64,000 nt of DNA from Engraulis encrasicolus (lineage: Eukaryota > Chordata > Actinopteri > Clupeiformes > Engraulidae), in assembly GCF_034702125.1 (NCBI RefSeq), contig NC_085862.1, forward strand, positions 11,843,738 to 11,907,737, given 5' to 3'. A model generated the notes under the pieces. The model searched no databases. It saw only the letters and a list, made by a program, of their open reading frames with translations, and was not told the origin of the DNA. Below are positions 23,044 through 33,900 of the stretch, piece after piece. The number at the start of each line of letters is the position of its first letter. The stretch's first letter is position 1. The translations under genes and the position numbers were made by a program.

Positions 23044-24891
23044 ATGTCGGACAACTTTTCTCGATACTCTGGCTCGTCAAAAAGGTCAGGAAGATCAGCA
23101 ACATCAGCGGCCGTTATTGCACGCGCAAAGGCAGAGGCAGCTAAAGTTCGCGCTGCATTCGCCGAAAAAGAAACGGCTATGAAAGTCGAAAGAGTCAGAC
23201 TCGAAGCCAGTTTAGAGGCCCTACGACTTGAAAGGGAGGCTGCCGCGGCCATAGCCGAAGCCGATGCGCTGGAAGCGGCAGCAATTAACCAACAAGCCCT
23301 AAAAGAACCCCATAGCACCATCCAAGATTACCACACGGACATATCGCCAGAAAGCGCAGACGAGCGCGTACGGGACTATGTAAACGCCTTGCCCACGACA
23401 ATCGCTACACCAGAATCCGTCATCACCATACAGCACGAAGAGCCAGTACCAGAACCAAACATGGCAAACGTCGAACAGCTACCACACGCACCAGGAAATG
23501 CCGCCAGCTTTGACCAACCACAACAGCCCCAGAAACATCCATATCAGCATCATAGCCCTCACCCCACGACGCCCACGCCCATTAACAGTGAACTGCACCA
23601 TTGGTCTTTCTTTTATTTTTTTTCTCTCTTTTTGTCTTTCTGTTTCTCTTATCAGCAACATAGACATCAGCCAGCTACCCCATACTCTCCATATGCACCT
23701 GCACCATCTCGTCCACCTGATGAACTGTTTAATATAGCCAGATATTTACAGGGCAGAGAAATTGTCAGCACTGGCAACAACCATGTCAGTGCTCCACATC
23801 CAGGCCCACCCCCTTGGTCCACCACACGCCTTGAGGTGGCTGAAATGGACGGCGGGGAGGGCGAAGGACCAGCACAAGCATGGCCACCACAACAGACACC
23901 ATGGCCACCACAACAGACACCATGGCAACGACAACAGACACCATGGCAAGTTTGGCAACAGACACCATCACAGCAGCCACAGATACCATCACAGCAACAA
24001 CAGCATCCCACCTTTCCATGGCAACAGCATCAGCACTCCGCCCCTCCATGCCAACCGAACCAGCATCCTACAGCATCAACACTCTCCAGCATCAGCAGAT
24101 CCCCGGCAACAGTGAAACTCTCATCAGCATCACCAGCAGCATCCAGCTCCTCCACAGCACCCCCAGCAGCATCCAGCTTCTCATCATCATCGCCAGCAGC
24201 ATCTGGCTTCTCCACGGCATCCAGCTCCTCCACAGCATCACCAGCAGCAACCATCTTCTCCACAGCTTCCAGCTCCTCCACAGCACCCCCAGCAGCATCC
24301 GGCTTCTCATCAGCATCACCAGCAGCATCCAGCTCCTCCACAGCACCCCCAGCAGCATCCGGCTTCTCATCAGCATCACCAGCAGCATCCAGCTCCTCCA
24401 CAGCACCCCCAGCAGCATCCAGCTCCTCCACAGCATCACCAGCAGCAACCATCTTCTCCACAGCTTCCAGCTCCTCCACAGCACCCCCAGCAGCATCCCG
24501 TCCAACAGCAACAGCAGTCATCGCACCCCCCACAGCACCCCTGCATGCCATGGGACATGGGCTTGCCTCCCAGGGCCAGCCATCGTTCTACCCCCGAATC
24601 TCTCCCCCTCCTCCACAACATTCTCCCTGTCCACGCTTAACCCAAACATCACAGGCCCCTACCTCCCAGTCCACTGGTTTAACCCCTTCAAGTCAGCGCC
24701 ACCCTCTTCAAGGCCCCTACAGTCAGCAGGCCCAGGCTGGCTACTACCAACAGCAGAGTTCTCCTCAGCATCCCTCCCAGCAGCAGGTGGCTCACCAGTC
24801 ATTCCAGTTCAAGACGGCGGCCACGTCCCCCAAAGTTGCTCTGCAGACAGCAGAGAGGTACCTGTGTCCACCTCTGTCAGAGATCACCTAG
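23044..24891 (+). CDS. gag-like protein of the LTR element, 615 aa
   Basis: The ORF starts at the first ATG after the 5' LTR (MSDNFSRYSGSSKRSGRS) and ends 70 bp before the 3' LTR. Residues about 15-85 are an Ala/Glu/Arg-rich, probably coiled-coil segment (ARAKAEAAKVRAAFAEKE, LEASLEALRLEREAAAAIAE) like the N-terminus of fish BEL/Pao gag proteins. The rest is low complexity: Pro/Gln/His-rich, then WPPQQTP repeats (about 280-310) and Ser/Ala/Thr/Pro repeats (about 355-490) built on a roughly 27-60-bp DNA repeat. No CCHC zinc knuckle and no pol motif are visible. A pyrimidine tract ending TCTTATCAG (23610-23656) lies within the frame and encodes the odd hydrophobic stretch FFYFFSLFLSFCFSYQ; it has the form of a 3' splice site. 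Confidence 0.8.
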   Translation: MSDNFSRYSGSSKRSGRSATSAAVIARAKAEAAKVRAAFAEKETAMKVERVRLEASLEALRLEREAAAAIAEADALEAAAINQQALKEPHSTIQDYHTDISPESADERVRDYVNALPTTIATPESVITIQHEEPVPEPNMANVEQLPHAPGNAASFDQPQQPQKHPYQHHSPHPTTPTPINSELHHWSFFYFFSLFLSFCFSYQQHRHQPATPYSPYAPAPSRPPDELFNIARYLQGREIVSTGNNHVSAPHPGPPPWSTTRLEVAEMDGGEGEGPAQAWPPQQTPWPPQQTPWQRQQTPWQVWQQTPSQQPQIPSQQQQHPTFPWQQHQHSAPPCQPNQHPTASTLSSISRSPATVKLSSASPAASSSSTAPPAASSFSSSSPAASGFSTASSSSTASPAATIFSTASSSSTAPPAASGFSSASPAASSSSTAPPAASGFSSASPAASSSSTAPPAASSSSTASPAATIFSTASSSSTAPPAASRPTATAVIAPPTAPLHAMGHGLASQGQPSFYPRISPPPPQHSPCPRLTQTSQAPTSQSTGLTPSSQRHPLQGPYSQQAQAGYYQQQSSPQHPSQQQVAHQSFQFKTAATSPKVALQTAERYLCPPLSEIT

Positions 24892-24961
24892 CTGTAAAAC
24901 TTTAATGTATACTTCTATCATTTAATGTTGATGTGGCATTATTATAATGCCAGGCGGGGAG

Positions 24962-25515
24962 TGTTCTGTCTCTTTAAATGCCCCGTGCCTCTGCCAGTTT
25001 TTGTTTATAGTCGCCATAGCAACGAATCAGTATCATAAATCAAAACAGCGATTCTCCCTACGTCTGCATCATCCATCCTTCCCGTTTCTTACACACCCCT
25101 TAAGAAAGCATCGTCTGTGAGTAATCTTTCTCTTTTATTCGATCTTATTCTTCTCAATCTTAGCTTTAGTAATTTAGTGTCATTCTCATTATATCTTCCA
25201 TAACATGTTTTTCCATCTGCTACTCGTAATCTCATCCTATCCACCTACCCGTTATGTTAGCCTATATCCCATCGTTACAAGTTTCCCCCTATTCAGAAGA
25301 CAACGAAATGGACAATTAATTAATCGGACTTTCAGTGTATTGATTACTTTCTTGTTTGCTCTTTTGTTACAGTTTTACTATTTTCATATCACATTAAACG
25401 GAGCTTGGAGGCTACACTGACTCGCCTAGCCTAATTCCTACACATGTGATGAATGAATGAGTTTAGCTGGCTGTCAAATCAAGTCACACGAAAACACTTG
25501 AGGAGGGACAGCACA
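24962..25515 (+). repeat. 3' LTR, 554 bp
   Basis: Right long terminal repeat, same length as the 5' LTR and nearly identical to it. It is followed directly by the CACCG duplication and the resumed sequence of the interrupted MITE. Confidence 0.9.
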
Positions 25516-25664
25516 CACCGCATCTTCTGAGGTTAGATGTAGGCCTACGCCACCGTGATAAAAAACATCAAATTTATGGCTAGTAGAAAGGCTGAATGGC
25601 TAGTGACCTGGGAAAATCACTAGCCACACTGGCCGGTGGGTGAAAAAAATAGTGTCAAGCCCTG

Positions 25665-25695
<31 letters not shown>

Positions 25696-25836
25696 TTCTA
25701 AGGGAAAGAAAACTCTGGCTCACTCGCTCTTATAGGACAGCAGGGGGTGGAAATGTGACTTGGATTGAGCACTCTCGCCCTTAAAGCCTCAAAAGAATAA
25801 AAAGTCATCATGGGAGCAGATTTTCTTCTGCCCATT

Positions 25837-25845
25837 GGGGGGGGT

Positions 25846-25939
<94 letters not shown>
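25837..25939. repeat. 103-bp poly-G tract
   Basis: A run of G broken only by single T bases at 25845 and 25893. It could fold as a G-quadruplex on the plus strand and may be a weak point of the assembly. An open frame of glycines here is an artefact. Confidence 0.95.
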
Positions 25940-25940
<1 letters not shown>

Positions 25941-25943
25941 GTT

Positions 25944-26250
25944 AGAGCAGTGGTTTTCAACCTTGGGGTCAGGACCCCATAATGGGTTGCCTGGAATTCA
26001 AATGGGGTCGCCTGAAATGTCTAGTGTAAAAAGAATACTGATGTGGCATTTCAATCAGACTATCAACTATCGTATGTGGCATTTCAATCAGAATAGTAAT
26101 TAATTAATGTTAGATATTAATTAATATCAGAACTATGTACAGGTTTCATAGCCTGACAAGACAGCTCAGTCTTTTTTTCCAGTCACGTAAAAATAGGGTC
26201 CCCCGAAATTTGGGATTTCATTATGGGGTCCCGGTCCTGGGACTTCCTCC
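25944..26250. mobile_element. degenerate hAT-type MITE copy
   Basis: Starts AGCAGTGGTTTTCAACCTTGGGG and contains GGGGTC.CCTGAAATGTCTAG, shared with 45597-45862. The right end is decayed (GGGGTCCCGGTCCTGGGAC). It abuts the poly-G tract. Confidence 0.5.
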
Positions 26251-26389
26251 ATGTCACCACTAGTAGGCCTAATCTGCCCTGATTGGCATTCATCTAGCTG
26301 TCGTGAATTGCGTGTGCAGCCCACATGTTTATGAGGCAGTTCACTTGCTGCGCCAAGTAGGAAGCAGCGTTTTCTCTCATTTCATATTC

Positions 26390-27124
26390 ATGGTCTGGGT
26401 GTTGTTTGATCTGATGTGATTGCAGGAAGCAGGAAGTATGCACTCAGTTCTGGTTTGAAATGATTGGACAGCTCTCACCCAATAGCAGACTGTTACTCAA
26501 CAACAACATAGCACAGGCAGAGAATTGTATATGAGAGTGAGATAAAGCAGGCGGGTTATTTTCCGGTATCCACTTTACGTCGGGTGAACGCTCCTTTAGG
26601 ACACCTTCGATTAAGAGATCTTCGGAGTCTTGAGGTAGAGAATAAATGGAGTCCCCTTAGCGCTGTAGATGGCGGTAGCGCACGTCATGTGCCACACCGC
26701 GAAACACCACGAAAAGAGAAGAAGAAGGAGGGACAACGCCCCATTAGGGGATCAAATTTTGAGCATACGCTTTTGCATTGAATGGGCGTGTTTCGATTCC
26801 TCTTATTATATATCCAACCTCTTTGGCACAGGTGTTTACGTCATTGTCACGAGCGTCCTCCCCCTTTCGCCACCACAACCTGTCTCTTCGCTTATTGGCT
26901 GTTTTCTGGGGAGGGTTGGCCGGCAAAATCCTATCGCTCAACATCGCTCCACAAAAACCAGTTGCTACAAGTAGTGCGGAAGTACGTAGGATGGCGTGCA
27001 AGGCTACCCCTACACCCCCCCCAAAAAAAAACAAACTCCACAAAAACCAGTTGCTACAAGTAGTGCGGAAGTACGTAGGATGGCGTGCAAGGCTACCCCT
27101 ACACCCCCCCCAAAACAAACAAAA
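26390..27124. repeat. dispersed repeat with an 89-bp tandem duplication
   Basis: Contains AATAGCAGACTGTTACTCAACAACA, a GTCATTGTCACGAGCGTCCTCC segment and GGAAGTACGTAGGATGGC. The same words occur inverted at 60310-60712 and partly at 52366-52512. Bases 26947-27124 are two copies of an 89-bp unit, each ending in a C8/A-rich run. Family unassigned. Confidence 0.65.
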
Positions 27125-27191
27125 AAAAAAAAAACCCTAGCTTAACAACTGCTTTATTCTCATCTGTCTTTGGTGATAGCCTAGTAGGCTA

Positions 27192-28540
27192 TAGGGTGAA
27201 CTAAGGTAAATTGGGACATCAAGTAAAATTGGACAAATAAGGTTTTGGGTTATCTTTATAAATAGACTATTAGCAACCAACCACAAATGGCATATAATAT
27301 TGTTACTGCTGTTACTGTTAAGTGTCCCGTATAAGGAACAATAACTTTAATTGGTTTAAAGTAGGCCTAGGGTATCATAAAAGGAAGGAGCAATGTTTGA
27401 AGTAACAGGTTCCAACACCTGTCAGTTGAGCTCCCTGTGATGTAGCCTAAGCTACCATGATCATAAGGATATATTGGCACAAAGTGTGGTACAAAGCAAG
27501 ATTGAAATATTGTTTTATTGAAGGTTTAACTCAAAACATTTGGGCAAAGGTCCAATGGTCTCCATTTTTTTTACTTTCACATTGCAGTGAGTAGGCATAT
27601 TTCCCAGTATTATCCATGAATGTGCATATCATTTTCTTCTCAGTGTTTTCAGTATTAAGATTTATTGGATCAAAATTATTAGCATAGCTTAGCATAATCA
27701 CTAGAAGTAACTGGTAACTTTAGCATCAAGCCACAAGTGGTCACTGGACTGAATTAAATTGCCGTATAACATTCTGGTGAATTTTACATTCATTTTAAAG
27801 TGGTTTATAAGTACATTTGGTTATGTTTTATTTTGTACCATAGATTTGCATCGCTATGCTTAATTTGTCTATAGGCCTACTGTTAAACGATGCAATGCAA
27901 GCACATAGACAAAAATGGCACATTCATGAATTGAAAATGAATGGGGTTTTATTTCTGGTGAGTTAGAATTAAACTGGTGAGTTAACACCAAAACGTAGCA
28001 TGGATATCTATGGGTAGCCTATATTGAAGAGTGAAGTGTGGGATACCAGGTCAACAAACAAGAACAGCTGACAGCAAAGCATCAAGGATATCTGGGCTTC
28101 CATATCTGACTCCCATGTACAGTTTCTGCCATTGACTTCAATGTTAAACGCATCATGGCATTGATTAAGACAGAGAGAATCCTAACCAAGTATTGAACAT
28201 TGCATGTTAAGTAGAAAGTACCAAATTTCAACTGAACCGAATTTTGATGAAGAAAATTGATTTTATTACAATATTCTAATGATGCGAATTCCCCAATTCA
28301 TGTTTTTTTTTGTGCTGGAAGGCCAAAATATATCAAAAGAAAAAATTTAATGATTGAGTTAAACAACTGGGCCATGAATCTACAATTGATGACAGTTTAA
28401 CATTATTGATGGGATTATGGAAATAAATCAACTTTTTAATGCTATTCTAATAAAGTGGCCTGGAGCTGTAATTAAAACTTTTAAGGTTTTTTTTTTGCGA
28501 TCTACCAAAAAGTGTCCCAAGGCTAGCTTAGTTCACCCTA
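27192..28540. mobile_element. Tc1/mariner-type non-autonomous element, 1.35 kb
   Basis: Starts TAGGGTGAACTAAG and ends CTTAGTTCACCCTA, flanked by TA on both sides (27190-27191, 28541-28542); subterminal TTGGGAC / GTCCCAA also pair. TA duplication and these termini fit Tc1/mariner-like transposons. No transposase frame remains. The segment 28130-28260 is related to 36415-36530 in tmc6 intron 4. Confidence 0.7.
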
Positions 28541-28841
28541 TAGCCTATACTATCTATAGTTTATTTTGTCTTCTTCTCTTTCTCTAATCTTAAACACATT
28601 ATATGACAATTATGCATGATAATGTGCTATAAGTAGGCCTAAGTCTACTGATTGATTGATTGATTGATTGACTGATAGGCCTATTGATTATTTTAGGTCA
28701 TTTGGAACGTTTCCTTAAGTGCTCCTCGATCGCTTATTGATTTCTTACCAATAAATTGTTGCTGCTTGGTACGAAAATTATATTTAAATATCAGAAACTA
28801 CATATGTGAGATAATGTGACACAATTTTAACTGGATCAAAA

Positions 28842-29340
28842 GGGTGATTCCGCCGAATCGGTACATATTCCCAAATCCACATGTCCCAGAGATAAATGGC
28901 CATAAAATCATTACAATAATAATTACATGCATACTTTTAAAGCACAAAATTGACATATATTTTTTTCACCAACCCGATCTTACAAGTAAGGCAATTTATT
29001 GTTATTTTCTATTTTTAAATGGCTTTTTTGTGAACAAAACCGAGATTTTGGCCTGCCCCTCACAGTAAAAAGTTATCTTTCAAGGTGTTTTAGTTGTTAG
29101 CCTAATTATAGATGAAATCACATTATTTTCATTATTTTTTATGTTGTTCTAGGAGTAGGCTAATGTAGCAGTTACCGGTAGGAGTAATGTTGTCAACATG
29201 CATATATATATTTCATTTTTTTTTTTTTTTTGCAGTGTACCCTGAGTTGGTAACAGGGAATGACATTGAGATAAAGAAACCCCTGTAAAATAATGGTTCA
29301 TTCCCCACAGGGAATGTGTACCCATTCGGCGGAATCACCC
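28842..29340. mobile_element. MITE with GGGTGATTCCGCCGAAT termini
   Basis: The 499-bp element begins GGGTGATTCCGCCGAATCGG and ends ATTCGGCGGAATCACCC, with AAAA on both flanks. The interior is AT-rich and non-coding. It lies about 1.5 kb upstream of the first identified tmc6 coding exon. Confidence 0.75.
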
Positions 29341-30815
29341 AAAAGCGCATTTTAATATCGCCAGACCATAATCAACATCCCGAACGTGGTGTTGCCGATC
29401 ACGTGACTACAGTTCATTTCACGGAAGTGCAGGTACTGGGCTCTGAAAATGTGATTCACATGAACCCGGAACTTGTCTAAAACTTGTTGATGTGAGTACA
29501 CAATTATATGCTTACTTGTTGGGCTGTGTCTTATAGTAGGCCTCGGTGATTGTACTGTGTAATTCGTGAAAAAGTAAGTGACAACAATGTAGTTCTCAGC
29601 CTGCGCTGCGGTATCTAAATTTGCAGTGTTGTAGACATCAGTCAAAACAATAGCCTACATCCCGTCAGTAATCTTGCTCCTCAGCGTGAGTTTCTCAAAA
29701 GTGTCAGCAGCTACTGGTAGGTAACATCGGCAGCGAGATTATTGAAATGGACAAACCTGACTGTAAAGTCGTTAGTAGGCTAACCACGTCTGGGACAGAA
29801 CATTAACCTCGCTTGTTGAAGTGCGGCAGGACAAAACTTAACTTCACTGACCACTCCCTGTCAAATCTAAGGCACGCCATGCAACTTTTGCTTTTATGCA
29901 TTTTTAATTTGAGGATTCAATGGTAATTGCACAATGGTATAGTTTTACTCGAATAAATAGTAAGATAAATAGTATTCAAAGTAAAGCATAGACCAACTTC
30001 GTTTTCTTCTGGGAAAATTGGCCACGAAATACGTTCTAACAAGCTCTGAAAAGTATAAACATCTTTTAACTCTTCCAGAGGGATGGGGATGTGGCTGTGT
30101 TGAATTTGGCAAGATGTTGGTCACGTTAGCACAGAAGTATCAAATGCATCGTTACAAAGCCATCAGGGTCACAATTTGGTGCGTGCATAATCCTTGCTGC
30201 CAGTAATGTTGGATGCTGTCGTCAACAAGTGATTCAATGTTTGTCTGTGCTGTGCTGCATCTTAAGTAGCCCCGCACAAGTCTGCAAAGGGAGACAGCGG
30301 ATGTACTTATTCATTTAAATGACATCTAGAAGTCAGTGGCAGTGAGTGATTGATTTAAAGGGTTACTTAAGCCAATTTCAACATGCAGTTGTAATGCTCA
30401 CACTACCATGGACTTGTCAGTACCTGAGATTTTTTCCCCCCAAGATCCTGGTCATTGTAATGGGGGCAGGTGTTTGTTTACATTTCAAAAAAACATCTCG
30501 ATTTATTCCCAAAAACATTCAAAAGGTTATGTAACATCATCAGACAACTAGCAAACAGCGATACCGTTTGGGAAAATATTTGGAGTAGGCCCATGTTAAG
30601 ATTTTTAAAAATATAAACAAAAGCTGCCCCCATCAGAATAGCTCATATCTCCAAAAGGACTGAGCCAAAAAATGCAGCATCACCAGATACTGAGAAGTCA
30701 AGGGTAGCGAGACCAATACAACAGCATATTGAAATTGGCAGGAGTGCTCCTTTAATATAGGCCTACTGTTGTAAAGTTATTGTTTTTTTGTGTTTATGAT
30801 TTTCCTTCTGTGTAG
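29341..30815. other. 5' flank / 5' UTR region of tmc6
   Basis: The untranslated first exon of tmc6 should lie here. A potential donor (CTACTG|GTAGGT near 29714) is a candidate exon 1 end, but I cannot prove it. Bases about 30355-30760 resemble a common fish repeat starting TTTAAAGGGTTACTTAAGCC and ending GGAGTGCTCCTTTAATA. No other coding exon was seen. Confidence 0.35.
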
Positions 30816-30905
30816 GCAAGGCGGAGGATGGTAAGAACCTTACCCAAATGTAGGAACAGTCCATGAATGTAAAGGAAAACCTTTGACTACGCACCAAGGA
30901 GGAAA

Positions 30906-33900
30906 ATGGACCATCCTGTAAACTATGACGCATCTGATCACTACCTAGAGCCAGAAATGGAGTAAGCGAGTCTTTATGCCCATAACTACTTTGACCACCT
31001 TGTTCTTTTTTCCCACATTGAACAAGAACTTTCAGTAAAATCTGAATGTTTCAAAGCCCTTTTACTGAATCTACGTAATAGGGGTTCCCACTCGTCCTGG
31101 AAAACCTGGAAATTTAGAGATTTGTTTTCCAGTACTGGAAATGTCCTTGAAATTCACTAAATGTCCTGGAAAAAAATATTGTGTCCTGGTTTTCCCCTGC
31201 CCAGTCTAGACATGATGATTGAGTTTCTCAAAGTTTTTCCACCTGTTGATGTGTAGGCAATACCTTATTATCCACACACACAAACACACATCAACAAAGT
31301 CATCCACAGCGTTTGGTCGGGTTGCAATCTTCTGTTGGAATCTTCCTCAGATGCTCCGGAGAACTTTTCTACTTTGAAATCTGCCAATGTGCTTGCACTG
31401 TATATCTAGTCTTTATGATAACTAAGTAGCCTATCCAACGGTCTTAATGTCTGTAGGCTATATACAGTAGCCTAAATGACGGGCCTGGCTAAATTCCGTG
31501 CAAATGCGCCACTGAAACAGAGGTAACGTTCACGTCAGGCAATAACCCCCCCCCCCAAAAAAACCCCCAAATAAACAAAAAAAAGCTGGCCACTTGTGGT
31601 GCACAGGTGCACACTCTGCTTTGAAGGCTTGTAAAAGACTTCTGCTCTGATCTCACCTCCTCACAGGAGCCCCGTTGACGAGGCAGCCGTCCATGACTCC
31701 TTCAGTCACCTGATCCAGGAACAGGCCACCCTGGATGACCTAGAGATGGATCTGTTGGAGCTAGATGAGGAGGCAAGAGGTACGACTCATTCACCCCTTC
31801 TATACACTTTTAGACACATTTGGAAGAATGATCCAGTAACTTTTTCATATCCCCAATACATCAACCACCCAAGATGTAATGGTTAAAGGATGGCCATGCG
31901 GGTGTTCGGACTTGGATAAAACATTAGTGCATAGGGGCTAAAATATTGTTAAGTAAGGCTGCAAAAACATGCACTAGGGATTTCAAAACTGGGAAAGTGG
32001 AAAGGCAACTGGAGCATTCTGCCAAATGATTCTTCCAACTATGGGTAGGCGATATGGCAACAAGGCCGACAGGCGGACAACAGATGCGTCCCTCTATGCC
32101 AGTTCCAACCTTTTCCCCCCCCCCAAACGCCCCACTGGTCTCCTCCTAACCTGTCAACGCCCACCCCCCTCTGAGGATGTGCTTTTTGTTTATTGGTCAT
32201 AGCCTATTGCCCATGGAAACTCCAAATAATGTGGCAGGCAGCGAAATGACGAGACAAAGCTTTATATTTTGCAGTTTAGACTATAATAAGGCCATCATGC
32301 TTGGATTTGGAAAAGAAGCATCTAATTTCAAATTTCACATAGATCAAGTGGCTACATTACAAATTACCACATATTATTAGTACTAGGTTATTTATCAACC
32401 TTTAGTAGACTATCACGCCATTTCAGCGTCACGTGCATGTGGGAAAGAAACTAAACATCGCCAAATAGCCTAATAAATAAATAAAACCGTTTGGGTGAAT
32501 CATGCGCTTATGGGTTCACCCTTTGGATGCATTGTGCGCTTAATTTTCAATGCCAGCTTTTCACCGTCAAGGCACAAAGCAGTGAGCTTCAGTGGCAGAG
32601 TTTACCAAATTCATACGACTGCACACCAATTACGAAGGAAAAGACGCGCTCTGTCCCGTGCTCTCTCTGAGCGCAAGGGAAAGCACCTGTGGGGCCCATC
32701 TGTCTACTAGTTCGTGAACAATGACTACTCACTGAAACGTAGTGGCAAATTTTTGCAAACTCACGTTTAGAGGAAGAGCTGTAGCGCTGCTGGTCGCCTG
32801 TCAACTTATTACGTCCAAATGAATGAAAAATGAGATTTTACATACAAAAATAAGTATTTTAGGCGTAGCCGAGATGGTGGCGGTAAACGACCGATCTACT
32901 TCCCTCCATATAAAGAGATACAACTTTGCCTTTTATGGTCATGGCTCTCCTTATTTGGTGAGTCACGCTCCCCTGCTCCCATTGGTTAGAGGAGTGTACG
33001 AGCCGGGGTTCTCATTGGTCCCTAGGTCCTGTCCGTCAGAGGGTTTGAACTTTCTTCAGCGCAAACGAGGTGGGCGGGAGCTTATGGGAGCTTAACGGTT
33101 CCATAATATCGCGCTGGGGGTGTGGTCACGCATACTCCCATTAGATTCTCCCCGGGGCTAACTGCGCTGCTCAGCCGACTTTCGAGCCTCGCCGCGCGGC
33201 CTGTCTCGCAGCTGACACCGGGTAGACCGAGCGAGATAACAAACGGCGAACGGTCGTTTGCACACATTACTCACCCAATATCACAACACAGTGTGTACAT
33301 GGCTTAAATGCGATTGTGTTTTGGTCCTAGATAACATTTAAGCCCCGTTATATCCTTATAGAAGTATAGAAGTAGTCTAATAAGCTTGTAGCTGCCTGGT
33401 TCTGGTAAAGTGCTAACATTAGCTTACCCGGTTAGCTCAAAACATCGAGTGATCAAATGGCAATGTGGGGTAACCTACTTGTGTTACATACGTTCGTGGT
33501 GCATTTTTACATCAATCCGTGGTAGTCTTGACATTTATAAGCATTTAGGGTCTTTATATTAAGCAAAAACGTGATGTTGGAAATCACAGAAATCGCCGCC
33601 ATGTTTTTCAAAAAAAATTGTAACTCCCGTCCGCCTTGTGGTGGACACGGGAAGGAACAATTGAAGGAATGCGTTTCAGACAGCGTTTCAGACAAGGAAT
33701 GCGTTTCAGACAGCGTTTCAGACAAGGAATGCGTTTCAGACGGACGGACGGACGGACAGACAGACAGACCCTCTTATAGAGATGCTGGGACGCATCTAAA
33801 AATGTCATCACGATTTTTTATCATAAAATATTGTTTCCAATTTTTTTTAGCACGGTCTTCCATCAAAAAAAACAAAAAAACAACAAAAAAACAAAAACAG

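Larger units (their letters stand above)
22443..25515 (+). mobile_element. gag-only LTR retrotransposon (BEL/Pao-like), recent
   Basis: Two direct 554-bp repeats (22443-22996 and 24962-25515) begin TGTTCTGTCTC and end GACAGCACA, so they obey the TG...CA rule. The only difference I noticed is T/C in GCATTGTC versus GCATCGTC. A 5-bp target duplication CACCG flanks the whole (22438-22442, 25516-25520). A purine tract (AGGCGGGGAG) precedes the right LTR. The 1,965-bp interior encodes one ORF and no protease, reverse transcriptase or integrase. Near-identical LTRs imply recent insertion by enzymes supplied in trans. Confidence 0.9.
22198..25664. mobile_element. MITE copy B, split by an LTR retrotransposon
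   Basis: The left part (22198-22442) starts CAGGGCTTGACA and the right part (25516-25664) ends TGTCAAGCCCTG. Joined, they reproduce copy A (21722-22081). The break coincides exactly with the CACCG target duplication of the LTR element at 22443-25515. A (CA)n run abuts its right end. Confidence 0.8.

Noticed and set aside
24030..24551. 173-codon minus-strand ORF rich in AAGGAVEELDAA repeats, and a 139-codon companion
   Set aside because: These are shadows of the Ser/Ala/Thr/Pro repeat region of the plus-strand gag-like ORF.
23880..24905. 341-codon plus-strand ORF overlapping the gag-like frame
   Set aside because: It is a +2 shadow of the low-complexity repeats; it has no LTR-proximal start and no domain.
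25810..26103. Polyglycine ORF
   Set aside because: Translation of the G tract.
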